A stretch of DNA of 64,000 nt, taken from positions 17,546,001 to 17,610,000 of the forward strand of contig CM082577.2 in assembly GCA_040954595.2 (NCBI GenBank), read 5' to 3'. The position numbers and the translations under genes were made by a program. The notes beneath the pieces were generated by a model that saw only the letters and a list, made by a program, of their open reading frames with translations, was not told the DNA's origin and did no database searches. Positions 34,209 through 48,110 of this stretch are shown here, piece by piece. How positions within the stretch are numbered: the stretch's first letter is position 1; each line of letters opens with the position of its first letter. The DNA is from Balanoglossus misakiensis. Taxonomy: Eukaryota > Hemichordata.

Positions 34209-37200
34209 TTACTGCCAAACCTGTAAGGTAAAACATTTAAATGCATTGAATTTCAGTAAGAACATTTTGCTAACATTTCTTATGTGGACAATTAGTATAA
34301 CAAACTATCAATGTAATCTGGTGATATATGATCAGAGATACAGCTACCTTTCCAAAAAGAACTTTAAACTGTTGTGACCAGCCTAACAGAAAATGAACAG
34401 ATGTAATGTTACAAATTAATTGTATTCTGGGAAATTGAACTTTACCCAACTCAAAAGCTGATTGAGAAAACTGTTTGTATCTGTTGAGTTTGACTGCAAA
34501 TACTTCAACAAACTCCATCATGTACTTCATAGGTAAAGAGCAAATCTTGTTTAGCAACGGTGGATAGAGAAATCTGCATACAATTTTATCCATTCACAGC
34601 TGTTACGATAAATTTCCTGACATTCAACTTTGTGTATTCCCAATTCATAAACTACCAGATGATCAGACTGGTTGTCATGACAACTCACCTTGACCGTACT
34701 GTCTACAGCTCCTGAAAACACACGCCCTCTGGAGCCAGCTAGACATGCAACACTACCTTGATGTCTGAGCAATGTCTGTGTACAGATCATATTCTCCATA
34801 CTCCATACCTGTTGAATTCATGCAAAGTCCAAATCACTTTGAAATCTGTACAGCTGATTTATTTCTCCTTGATACGAGTTGAAATGCTGTTCACAGTGGT
34901 GAGAACTTTTCAGAAGATACTTTAACAGAAGTGCTGAACAAGGGCAAGGTGAGGAGATAAATTGGATCAATTTATTCAGTGATAAATGTTCACATACCCT
35001 GAGCGTTCTATCATAGGATGCACTGAATACCCGGGTACTGCCTGGAACTTGTATGACAGCCAATGCGTACACAGTACCAACGTGTCCTGTTAGAGTGTCA
35101 AGTTGGTCGTAATTCTCAACATCCCATACCTGAAAAAAATTAGCATACAATGTATACTGTTTAGAGTCACATGTACCAGGAATGCTACTTGTGATGTCAT
35201 CATTGAATATATACAGGCTTCAGTTTACAATAATTCCATAATCAATTCAGCTGCAAACAGCATAATTTTATTGAAAAATTAGCTGGTCATTCCAAACTGC
35301 ATTTCAATTCTACAGTCCAGAGTATGAGCTTTCCTGCTTGATATTTTTACTCTTGGTTCAGTATACCCATGTTGACTGGCCATGACGGCATCAGCATACG
35401 TTTGAAACCCGAGGGACTGTGAGTCGACGCAGGCCTCGTGAAACAGTCTGTTTATGGAGGGTGACTCACAGTCTCGAGGGGTGAAAGACGTATGCTGATG
35501 CCCTCATGGCCAGTCAACATGGTGCATTATGCAATATGTTTTTTTTCATATGAGCAGGTATAATTTTCGGAACTGATGCTTGGCGGGCAACAGTTCGGAC
35601 AACTGATGACTTATAAGTTATATATGGATCAGCACGAAAAGAATGCATACCATGTGATTATCGATTGACGAATGAGAACACAGACTGTGGATGAGGTGTG
35701 TTACAATGAAATTTGACTACTTGCAAAAGCAAAGAATACTCACATGAATACAGTTTTCATAAGTTCCAGCCAGCAGATAGTGACTAGTGACCGCAATGGA
35801 GTAAACACTGCCACCTGATGTCTGCAAAACGTGAACTATCTCCAAGGTTTTCAAATCCCAAACCTGATGAAGCAAAAACAACAAAAAGAATTTATGTGAT
35901 AATATCAATCAAGCCATAATCAGCCTACAAGCATCAGAGTTGTACTCTTGTGGATTTTGCTTTCACCACTCATGATATATGTGACTGTACCTCTTCCTGG
36001 CTGAGAAACAACAAACTGAAAACAAACAACTGAGGTTATGAACATTTTTGTAGCACCATTCGAGACAGCAAATGCTGACATACAATGTACCTACCTTAAT
36101 AGTTTGATAGGAGCCACTGTAGAGATAATTACCAGATGCAACCAATGCCCTAACCCAATGATTCAATCCAGTCAGTTCTCTTGCGTATTCATGTGTGTGG
36201 ATATCATAAACCTATGAAACAATGCAAAACTATAGCTGTTATTCATTCAAGTTACAAATATAAGTTTATGTTGCTGTGCACTTGGTACATACTTCTGTGT
36301 GACTGACAGGGGCGGGCATTAGGTCAAGATTTACACACAACATGGCAAGTACAATAGGTTATTTGGATCAGAGAGTTAAAGTGGTGAAGAATTCAAAGGT
36401 CCCGGAGGAATATAAGTAGGGAGTAATGGGGAGGTAGCAGACTATGTGAACCAGCAAATCCAATTATTCAATTCCAATGACCAGTATTTGTACTCATTTT
36501 ATTGTGAGAGTGGGGATGGTTGGCAGACATTTTCATTTGGAACGGCCACTGAGAATGATAAATATGTTTATGTCAGTACAATTGCAAAATTCTGTTAAAT
36601 ACACAGGCTTTCTGAAATAGCTTATCACACACAACACAACATTTTGAGATTATCAAAACTTTTAGAAGCCCTGTACATACATCCTTGCTATACTGTCTAT
36701 AACAATTTGAATAATCTAGTATGTACCCACCTTGATGACTTTCAATGATCCACTAAAGAGCATATTATTGGCAGCAACTAGAGTACATACTGGGTTATCA
36801 TGTGCCTTGATCTCTTTCACATAACTCAGAGTGTCAATATCCCACACCTGTAGATATATATATATATTACTTGTCAATTTTCATATCTACCGGTATTACT
36901 GTAAGTTTTCTGTACACTGCAAAATGTAACAAAGTCAGGTCTTTCTGGCATTTATTCATTGGTGGGATTTCTCTAAAGGATAATATGGTACTTCAGTATT
37001 AATTAAAGGCACGAATGAAAGACATGAACAGCTTGAGTAACAAAATGTAACAACAGGCCAAAATGTTACGTGCAAAACTTGTCCAAAGATTTTCTCCCAA
37101 TCTTAAGGTGGCAAACTTGGCATTAATACAGCAAATGGCTGTCAAATTTCTGATTTTCTGCCTTTAGTTTAAGAACAAGAAATCATGTCAACTTACCCTG

Positions 37201-40200
37201 ATAGTAGTGTCTGCTGAACCACTGTACAACATTTTACTGAAACAGAAAAGCATTCAACATGTTAAACATAGAGAATTTGACTTCACTAGACATTTCCGAT
37301 TTTTTTCCACCTCCTATTACCCTTAGGATCTAGTACAATGTACTTCTTATACGTAATATTTGTAAGAATAAGTAATAATGATCATTCATTCATTCACATT
37401 ACAGTGAATCAAAATTGATATACTATAACAACCATTGAGTATTGTATCATGTGTTACTACAGGCATAGTCATTGCCCCACACCGGATATCTTTACTGACA
37501 TCACCACCACAACCCCCCTCCCCCACAACACACATACACATATGGTGATACATGTGTCAGGATTATACAGCATTCTTCACATTCAATAAACTGATCACAA
37601 AACTAATCCGACTAAAGCTGCCACACTACATGAATGTTGTGGCCACCCACCAACCCCTTCACTGGCACACAGATTTCAGAGTGTCACCAGCAATCACAAA
37701 TCACCTACACATGTATATATAATGAACTCCAATTCCTGCCCTTGACAACTCTTTCAGCACTATAGCTGTGGCTGCCTTCATTTTCAGGTGACTTACCCAT
37801 GAACACAGAGAGAAAGAACAATCCCAGTGTGGCCTTCCATTGTTTTCTGACATGTATATGTTGTACATGTGTCCCACACTTTAATTGTCTTATCTGAAGA
37901 ACCACTGAATAACAGATCACCATGGACACACAAACACCAAACAGGACCTTGATGTCCAACAAATGTACCTTTGCATTTGAACACTGACTGTGTGTCGTAA
38001 CCTGAAATATCAAAGAAATGCATGGAAAAGATTTGGGGAATTAGGATTCTGGAATAATGTTATTATGCCAAATAGAGTGTACCCACCACAGACAACAAAT
38101 GTTGTCACAGATGAACAGATATTCATGCAAAAAGAAAATTGTATGTGAGGGATGCTATGGTCATTGATATGTTGTTTTGTTAAGTTACACGTGGCATTAT
38201 CAGGAGGGATGATGCTCTCTGACCATTTGAAGCTTCTGAATTACAAATGTCCATCATGTAAGATCTGTAGGTATTGAGCTATTATACATTAATTGAACAA
38301 GATTATGTTAAAACATAAATACGAAATGGAAGTTCACAAGTTACGCTTGAGATACTTACATCCGACTGGTGCTGTATTCAACCTTGTATTAACGTGTGAC
38401 AATTCTTCGTTGATCATTGAGCAGTCTCTCCTCAAATCATACAACTCGTTGGATATTCTGCTTTGATTTCCATCTAAAACATCTGCAGACATAACCACGA
38501 TTAGGTTTGTGAGTATCCACTGGTACTCACTGAGTTGCACTGCATATGCATCAACCAATGTGCATTGGACCAACTGGGGCCCAAACTTTGTCAAAAAAGT
38601 TAAATTACTTCAAGGAAATTTGGAAGTTTAAATAGGGCCGCTTATGTCATTTTGTCCCAGTGATAGTTGATTGCCTCTTCTGTCATTGTTTATGTATTTT
38701 CATGTTGATAAGATGTGACAATGAGATGCTAATGCAGGTTGGCCTTGGGAAAGCCCGAAGCTGACACAACTGGTAATTTAGTTCACCAGTTTACTTGGCC
38801 ATCAACGGATCAAGCAGTCACTTCAAATTTAGTAGACTTATCTTGACATTGTTTGCGGGCATTTCAAACAGCGCCCTCTATCGGTTGGATATGTAGTTGT
38901 CAAATTCGAACTACCAGTAAGTTCACGTGATTTTTGGAGCAAATTTTTATTTGATGGAGCTTGTCATGAACGTTTCATACTACCATACATGACATAGGCA
39001 TCAGTGTTAATGCTGTACGATTTTTTTATATCAGGTTAACCATGAAATTTGACAAAAAATTTGTTTCCTGTTGTGTTTCCTGTTGCATGTCTTAAAACCA
39101 TAGGAATAGCTTACCGAAGGATTTTTCCAGTCTTGATTGGTTTTCATCCAGAATTTCTGTGCAGCAGGGGAGAAAGAAAAGGAAAACCTGTGATGAGATG
39201 AAGAGTTTACTGATATATCTCAGACTACTGTCACATCAACACAGCAGCTTATACTTCATTGTGTCAAATGTCGCAATGGCACATGTTGGCGGAATCTTCC
39301 ATTTGTAATTAAAGCCTCATTAGCTTTTACTTAATGTTTGGCTTATTTTTCTAGTATCAAATGCTACCCTAAAACAAACAATATACAAAAAAGGCTGATC
39401 ATGATGGAGCTTTCAAGTGTAACATTACATAACAATCCAATGAATTTGAATACAGACCTATTTTGAGTTCATTGGCTTTTTCCAGTCTATCAACCCTCTC
39501 AGATAACTTTCCAAGCATGGATCTCAGGAATCCAACCTCTTGATCTTTCTTTTCCAGACTTATCTGCAACTCAGTCACTTTGTCCTCTGTACTTTGTAGG
39601 AATTCTTTCATGGATTCATATCGACAGGATGATAGGTGAGTTTGCATTTCCTGCTCTGTGCCCACAAAGAGACATCCATATTTCTGATGATCACATTTTC
39701 TTTGGTCACATACTTTCAAATGGGCTTCCATATCCTGTTGAAAACAATCAGGGTTTTGTGGGTTTTTTCAAATTGATCAAAATGTTTTTGGAGGTCTTGT
39801 AATCAAGTCGGGTACAACAATTTGATGAGTACAGTATGTCATGAAACCCTTTCCCTGCAACCAGATTAAATTTAAGAGAAAACAATTTTTCAGGTATTTC
39901 TATTTGTATTGTTTTGCTTTATACCTGTTCTAGATATCTGCATGGCCAGTATATTTAACATTAGTACCAATCGTCATACAGTGAGACTGTTCAATAAGTT
40001 GAGACAAACTTGTTTGTGCAGGGAAAGATGTGGTGTTTCCCCACAGCAAATGATCTCACAGTCTATGGCAGCAATGTATGCTTGTTGAAGTGGTGTTACC
40101 AAATATGAGGAAACAGAACTAAGTATCTCACTAATTAGTGAAGGAAGTGGCATGAAATATCACTGATACTAACTTACCATTTTCAGTATCAATGGACATG

Positions 40201-43200
40201 ATGAGTTGTTGGGACACTGAAGAGGAGCATAGCCACATTCATTCTCATGAACTCTATCAACATTGCAAAAAAATTATACGGATAGCATTAGTGTTACATT
40301 TTTAAGCACAAGGATACCAGAAGTGTTTTTATTGAATTATGAATACAAAAATTCCCAACATTCATATTTTAAATTATGTTCAATATACCTCTGTGCAGTG
40401 TAAGTCACATCTACAAATTGATATCTAAACAACTTCGATTGGAATGGTTTCATTTTTAGGCAGTATAGTGATCTATACAAGTGGGTTTTTTTAATAGACA
40501 ACTAACTGGACCACCAACTTTTTACTGACATCAACTGTAAAAGATACAAATCCTGATATTTTCTGTGGCAAATAGTTACACATAATGTCAGATTGTATCT
40601 CTGCTAAACTGGAAGTAACACACAGTGATCACATAACTATATCTCTGATTGGTCAGATCCTCTGTGAAACCAGAAAGTGCACACTAAAAGAAGGAAGATA
40701 AAACAAATCTGATTGGATGTTTTGAGGCAAATAATGCCACCCTTTCATGTGATTCTAAGCTACAGTGTTTTTGCTAAGGTCGGGGAACATAGGTAAATGG
40801 CCGGGGAACTCAGGAAACATGTTGACCATGCACCCCCCCCCCCACCACCGAGCTAGCTATACTTTTTTCCACTACTAAGTAACATACCTTCTTTCATTGA
40901 CTTTGATTGTCATTGGACACCCATTGGGATTGACCTCATACTCCCCTGGGACACCATTACTTGATGGTCGACATCCATACTTGCAATGGATTTGAAGTTC
41001 ACCAATCTGTTCCTGCACAGCTATGTTGGCAACTACAAATGATAATTTCTTCTCATCCACTGGACACTTGCCTGTAAAATAATGAACAAAAAGAAAGAAG
41101 TCAATGACTTCTACAGACTTCTATTGACAAGCTAAATTGGTGATTAGCAAAAACCTAGTATAGTCTGACCCTTAATGAAATCATTTGAAATGATTCCATG
41201 TATGAAATAGTGTAAGTCATTCTACAATGGATGAAAAGGTGTGGCTTACTAAACTGCACAATTCTTGAAGTCCAGATGAAATGATGTTACATGTACTTTC
41301 ATAATAACCAGATAAATCAGCAGCTATCAAGTGAAATTTACAACTGTGGAATTACATTATCTGATACTTTAAAGCAGTGTTTGAAATGAAAATATTGCAG
41401 GAAAATCTGAGCATTAACTTATGTGAAAAAAACAATGTCACCGTAATACGAGTTCATGAAGAATTTGATATACCGGGAAGCAAACAATGGAACGATTCGG
41501 AGACCTGTTAATGTCTCAATGCCTGTCAACAACAACTACATTGTACTACATACACACATACAACTGTATTGTATTGTATTATCACCAATTATTTTCCTAT
41601 GCATGATATGAGTTATGGTCAAAAGGGGTGTGTCTGGTGTTCACACAACCATGTGGTGGTTCAGCTTTATTTCAAGTCACCAACTGTGTGAAGGTGATTT
41701 TCCCTGTTCATTGTTTTGTTGTTGTTAGATTTACACAGAATATTTGTAAGTGCCACCGTCATCAGTTGTTGGAAATCTGTCTCCAAGCTCATCACATCTA
41801 TCAAATATCTGATTGGGTGTCGTCAAGCTTTAATAGTTAAGTATTTATCATTCTCACATATCAAGTTAGTAAACTATAATGCACAAATGTCAGTTTAACT
41901 TTGTAATGACTGCCATACTATCACTGTTAATGAACAAATCCATGCACAACTTCTAATTACATGTCACATGTACAAAGATGGTTCAGTCAGTGTAAACTGT
42001 AATGGAATTCAGGGATCACTTTTCAAACAATTATCAATTTCATGTACCCCCGGTATCTGAAACAGAACTTTGTGTTTGAAACTCACCATGTCCGCCTCTA
42101 GTGACACAAATTTTACAATACGTGTGCTGAAATAGAGGAAATATAACAGAGAAAAAAAGATGAAGTTTTGAAGTTTTTAAATTCCTGATTGCTTAAAAGC
42201 AAAATACTAAATATCCTTACATATTTCATGCTGCCAAATGGGTATGTGATCATGAAGATACAAAACAAGAAAATTACATTCATCCATGGCGAGACGCCAG
42301 TCAAAATATTGTAAACAGTGGTTTAGAATTGGGTGCAATTTTCATGACAGCCAAAATCTACCAGAGTACAAATGTACCCCTAAGAGCATCACCGGGCAGG
42401 TCATGCCTCAGAAGTTCCAAGTTGCATTACAACCCAACTGTAGTCAAATCCTTAACATGTTTCAACTGTTTCAACATGTACTCCATCAATCACAACATGA
42501 AAACATTGTATTGTGATACTTACCCCACAACTGGTGATCACTGGATCCTTGAACACTTTTTTGCAGAGCAGACAATATAATTTTTTGTTTGGAGGCTCAG
42601 TGAATAGTAGGATTTCCTGTAAATGATGTCAATTTGAGAGTCAATTGAACATGAACGGTTTTATGTATATATAAGAATAAGTCTGATTGCGTGTCTATAA
42701 CACATTTTGGCATTGTTATCCCCAAGGACAGTTGAACAAAAAAAACAGCAGGGAAACCATGCACAAAGGAATAAATAGAGAATGTCAAGGTCATTCCTTC
42801 CCTCATTCCCTGACTGATTTAAGAACAGAACACAGCAAGTCACAATCATACACCAATAGAAGCCTACATGTATGAATACAACCTTCACAGAATGCAAAAC
42901 TGTAACCACTTATCCCAATTCAGATTCTTATTTTCTCGTACCAACCAAGACTTTAGAAGAGAATTAAAGATTGAATACACATTGACTGTTAAAGAAATAC
43001 AATACTAGGTTGGCAGTGGAATATGATTGGGGGTCCAGTATTCGCTTATCTGTCAAGCTCAGTGTGTCTGTTTAGTGTAACCGTGGTGATTAGTTTTACT
43101 TTTCTTCCATCATTGGCAGCGATCAAGTCCACAAATTTCATCCTAAATGTTTGTTAACTTTCTTGACCAAAACAATACCCTGTGTGTTTTACAAGTAAAT

Positions 43201-46200
43201 GTACCTTGTACCCACTGGGAAGTCTTTAAATTACTTTACTTTCTTCTGTTTGATTCTGCATCAGTATTATTAGTATGTGCATTTGAAGAGCATGCAGTAT
43301 GCAGGCTAACTCTAAAATGCTGCAGTTTTGATTAACAGAGGATGTAGATTCATTTGAAAAGAGAATAACCAGTACTTGAAAACATAGTAGTATTTAATAG
43401 GATGACATACTGATATCAATATAGAGATCACTGCAGTATGAAAGAAAACTTACATCACTTAGAAACACATCATCATCCTTTTTGATGTGAGTTTAAAGTG
43501 ACATGAAACAAAAAAACAATATAGCACATGAACTAAACAACCATAACAACAACAACAATTAACATGAAGACACACATGCACATTACATAAAGGTCTTACA
43601 AATTTGAAAATACGCAGGTGAGTCTGTTGATGCAACCGTTGATGGTGCTTGAAACAATAACAGGCAAATGGTGAATGAAAGCTAAGCCCATCTACACATA
43701 AATCATGTGATCAGTTGATATCTTTTGGGCGAAATTTAGCATGTGGCCAAGTTTGTATTATTTTTGTCTATATTCACTTCATTCTTATCAATCAAATGTG
43801 CAGGAGTGGCATTTGTCTGGGCAATGTTCTCATTTGCTTGTTGATGTGAATCTGAGATTGATAAAACATGACTCTTATGTAATGTTAATTACAATTTCTT
43901 GCCATCAAGCATTAATGACATTCATGTAACTGTACTCTTTTGCCAATAAATACAATAACAATGGTTTGATAATCAAATAGTTCCTTCATTCCAACTGGGA
44001 GAGAAACATTAATGAAAGACATACACACAGATAAAACACAATTTGATAAATTACACTGTCTATTGTTACCAAGTGAATACCTATAAAATGACCATAGAAA
44101 TCTTTTTGTAGAAAATGGAATGCATATCTAATGATTTGAGTATTACCTCTTCTTCATCACTACTAACAGAAGGAAAAGATCTTGCAGAGACATTGGAACC
44201 AGTACGTCTATGATGAGGCAGAAATGAAAACTACAAGCAGAGAAGCAAGAATTGAGCACATTATACTATAGCTAGAATTTGTTAGTACCAGAAGAATGTT
44301 ACAATGTGAATAATCCTCTGTGTCTTCCAAGCCAAGACTCTTAAATATGGATGTGTTGAGGTACATGTACTGGTGCATGTGGTGTGGGAGTAGACATAAT
44401 CTGATATTTAGTTACTGGAAGTAGAGTACACATACATGATCATTATAAAGAGATGGAAAGTTTAACGTTACTGCTAATTTGCGGCTTTCAAAAAGCTGGA
44501 TTTGTGCATGCCAAATAAAACTATCATGATTTGGCAGCAGGTTCAAAAACAATAACTATAAATGGTTAGCATTGTTAACAAAAGTCTGCGTTGATATTAA
44601 CTTGGCAAATGAATAGATTTTAGCACACTGTCTCTCTAGTTGATGGGGTTAAATTAAACTTTGTGCTACTGAATGTTGTATATATCCATTGTGAAACTGT
44701 AAGGGTTATTTTCTCATATTTTCAATAGTTTTGTTTATCAAATACATCCCAATACCAAGTTTTCTGCTTGTCATCAAGTCAAATGTCATGTGTATGACAT
44801 GTACCGATTATTGTTATTGTTGACAAATGCATTCACATAAATATAGCTTTCAAATAACAATGTTGAGTGCACACACATGGGCTATGTTTAGAAAACTAAT
44901 AATACACATTTAACCATGCCTCAGGGAGCTTACTTAGAAACCATGGTTGATGCAAAGAATAAACATACTAATCTAGATAGAGTATCTGCAAATTCTTCAA
45001 AGCAATGATACCTTTTCATCATGGCAATCCAATCCAAGTTCACTATCATAGGATACATTTGAAGCACTGCGGTCACGACTAGAAGGTGACATTGGTGCTA
45101 ACAGATTATCACCTGTAATGACAAAGCAAAACAATCATTTTACAATTTGTACAGTATCTTAAAGACACACACTAGAAACAGTGAGGAAGTGTGTGGATTG
45201 TGGGTGTTCAGTTTACATGCTTTGTTTTTAATCACAGTGCCTGGTGGACAGGGAAACATATAGTTGTGGTGCAAATCTTTGAAAAGGAAATTATAATATG
45301 CTTGGACTAAAATCCAGCTCCCTGAGTGGCTTGAGCCGGGGTTTCTTATTATATAGTACCCTCAACAAGTAAACCTTGACCCTGGGCAGTGTACAATTAA
45401 AAAATAACCAAAATAGAACACATAGAAGAGAACGCACCTGAAAAGAACACACTTTATGAATTCTACTGGTGGTGGCATAAAATCACGCGACATAAAAAAA
45501 TTCTAGAACATTTGCATGAGCTCATCTGACATGTTTTGGAACAGTCAGGGATGTGGCCCTTCAACTGGCATGATTTATTCCCACTCAAACAGATTTGAAA
45601 TAATGAAATTGACAGTTTAAAGGGGCATTATTTAGATCAAAATAAAAACTTTTGAAATCACTATCATAATAGTGTTTCATCTAGAGGGGGCAACAGGGTG
45701 ATTTCTCCTCTGTTGACCTGGTGGCACCCTCTAGAATTGGCAAAGGGGCGACCGGCGCCGCCGCAAAATGATTTTATAGTAATACATTACACTTACAGTC
45801 CCCCCTTGCCAAATTTTCTGGCAAGGGAGGGGAGGGGAGAATCCACCCAGCTGATGCTATCCCAGATGTCACTGCTCTGCCAACTGGTGATTTTGAAAGA
45901 CTACTCTTTAGCCTGCTTTACTGTCAAATTTTACTGGGCAGTAACACAGTGATGTAAAATGGGTTTTGACTTTAATCAGAAACAATGACAAAACTGTAAA
46001 AGGAACTGCTACTGTGTGGTGTGTTACATGTTGTTCTGACCTGAAGTGATTGTTGTAACTGGTGGTGATGCAGGTCCAACACCAAATGTTGTTTCCAAGT
46101 GACCCTGAAACAAAACCACATGAAAAATTTATTAACATTTCACCATGAGCAGTAAGATTTGTTACATTTCACATGTGTTCAAACTGCTAAGATGGGTCTA

Positions 46201-46575
46201 CATTTATAAGTATATATTCTGCATATGAGCCATGCTAAGGCGTTCAAAATAGGTTGTGGGAAAGTGGCCAATACGATACCACATTTTAACTACTTGGCAG
46301 TGTGGCTTGTAACACCGCTGGCAGAAAGAGGAGGGTACATGTTTGTATATTTCTATTGAGTTTAGAAACACCCACCATCAACTCAGCAAACTCAGCAAGT
46401 GACCAGCTTGTTTTGACTGATGACCGGCTGTTACATGTATCTACACAATCTTTTGTTATGGCTTTAAGTAAAACACTCAATTTAATTCTTTTTGGCCGGA
46501 AATACTTACATTATTAGTATCACTGTCAATTAATGGGGAAGGCAGATTCTGTGGTGGTTTACTCCTTGAATCCAT
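34209..46575 (-). CDS. TRAF7: TRAF7, RING/TRAF-zinc-finger/WD40 E3 ubiquitin ligase
   Basis: Nineteen coding exons join in phase, in transcript order: 46575-46510, 46104-46041, 45112-45012, 44230-44147, 42616-42524, 42126-42087, 41071-40888, 40253-40178, 39734-39458, 39156-39115, 38473-38360, 38001-37797, 37236-37197, 36847-36731, 36211-36095, 35863-35744, 35129-34998, 34808-34689 and 34220-34209. The product is 667 residues (human 670). Order: Ser-rich N-terminus, RING (about 120-155: CLLC..CGHTYCKIC..CPVD), TRAF-type zinc fingers (about 170-280, CPNNSSCP), coiled coil (about 285-375) and seven WD40 blades (about 390-667, such as [12 protein letters not shown] and [13 protein letters not shown]). 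TRAF7 is an E3 ligase that binds MEKK3 through its WD repeats and affects JNK/p38 and NF-kB signalling. The final exon codes only three residues. Confidence 0.97.
35367..35522. mobile_element. 156-bp foldback in TRAF7 intron
   Basis: The left arm CCATGTTGACTGGCCATGAC and the right arm (ATGGCCAGTCAACATGG) pair along with GGCATCAGCATACGT and further inner segments (ACTGTGAGTC/GACTCACAGT). The arms of about 75 bases almost meet at the centre. No target duplication was recognised and no coding frame is present. Confidence 0.7.
45671..45870. repeat. Dispersed repeat, copy 2 (TRAF7 intron)
   Basis: Starts GTGTTTCATCTAGA and then, as in the copy at 2,934, shows GTTGACC, GGCACCCTCTAG, a GGGGCGACC tract, AAAATGATTTTAT and AATTTTCTGGCAAGGG. 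This pair defines a family of about 190 bp with an internal inverted GGCAAGGGG/CCCCTTGCC. Confidence 0.6.
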
Positions 46576-47479
46576 GGTCCAATGTCATCCAAAAGTGGAA
46601 TAAAAGGGTCTTGTGATATTATGGCCTTTCAACCCTGTGATACAATTCAAAAAAGTTACCAATTTACTGAAACATCAGGCACTGGGGCGTTCAACTTTCA
46701 AGATGTGACATATGATTTGATCTGTTGACAATCCCTTGTGAAAACTAGCAATACAGTCATAATTACACTTCTTAACATTTTCATTCTTGTTGCTACATGT
46801 ACACATATGAATTATACAGTATTGTTAGTACATGTTCCATTCATAAACACAATATCAAAAGATTCGAATCTATCTTCCATTGATTTCATTCTAGCCAGGA
46901 AACAGGTCGAAATTTTTTAGTGTAGTGTTATGAGAAATTTATTACATGTACCTCTACAATACACACCAAGCTTTATTCATTTACAAAGTACTGTCAAGTA
47001 CCATTGAATTGTGTTGACATACAATCACCAGAAGATAATTTATTTTCTCAGTAAGCATGAGGGCCAAACTTTTACCAGCTATTGGGCCAAGAAGCACAAC
47101 CCAAACCATTTGTTTGTATGTTCTGAAGCCAAAGACAAGAAACAGAAGTAGATTTATTTTGGATTTGGTGAAAGACGTAACCTGGCACTTATTTTGCGCA
47201 CAAGGATATAAAAGGAAATGATTAAATGGTCACTGAAGAATTGGAGTTAAAAATAACCACAGAACTTTCCAACTTTTTATGACGTCATCCTATGGCCTTC
47301 AAAGCTAATAAATATGCTGAGTCGAGTGATAGTGCATCACGCCACAAAACAATACCATAAAAAGTACGACTACAACAAGTAGCAATTATGACGGCGGTGG
47401 TCATTTTTGATTAAATATAAGATCATATGTGTTTATTTATGTCAGATTTTCATTGCGTCAGTAAGCATTTCTACTTACG
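46576..47479 (-). other. TRAF7: TRAF7 5' UTR intron and noncoding exon edges
   Basis: On the - strand a good acceptor (GTATCACAG|GGTTG, about 46,636) precedes the start codon by some 60 bases. A strong donor (GGC|GTAAGTAG) lies at about 47,478. Together they suggest a noncoding first exon upstream. No coding signal was found here. Confidence 0.4.
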
Positions 47480-48110
47480 CCAATACACCTGTTACGTTCT
47501 TGTAAACATTCCGAGTGATACAAAACTATCTTGATGGATCAAGACCAGTGCAGTAGACAGTGGTCAATCCACGTCCAAGTCGCAGCAAAATAACTTGTGT
47601 AATGATGATTACAGTGTCTATGAACACGGATTCAAACAGCACTATGTGTATACTGATATGCAAACTTGCTTGTCAACTGACTTCTGTCACAAAACGAGAG
47701 ATAAACCACGTTTACACTGTATCAGTATCACTTCGAGCCAGAGTTGACGTTTATCCCGGAAGCTGAGCGTAGGCGTACGAAATCTCGTACTCATAGTAGT
47801 CTCGTCATTGGTGGCGTCTCATGCAGACAGACTAAGAGACAGACTGATTATTTGTTTGCTGTTGTGTTTTATTGATGGTTCGTATTTTCATTGAAATAAT
47901 GATATATATATTTTTTTAAAACAGTGCACGTAGTAGTGAAATAATCCCGATAATGTATGCAACTCGCTATTCCTTTTTTATCCCGAACAGTTTTCTCGCA
48001 CGCTCACGTAATGCAATATCGAATGTTGAGGGCGCTGTACCACCGCCATTTGCAAGACACATGTGGTGATCATCTGCGAATTTGGATCGAAAAACTGCAG
48101 ATTGGTCAAA
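47480..48110. promoter_or_regulatory. Bidirectional promoter between TRAF7 and EIF3D
   Basis: Only about 0.6 kb separates the inferred TRAF7 first-exon donor and the EIF3D start codon, and the two genes point away from each other. The interval is richer in CpG than the introns and contains an inverted CCAAT box (ATTGGTGGCG, about 47,808). A pyrimidine run near 47,971-47,980 may be the EIF3D start. No TATA box is convincingly placed. Confidence 0.5.
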
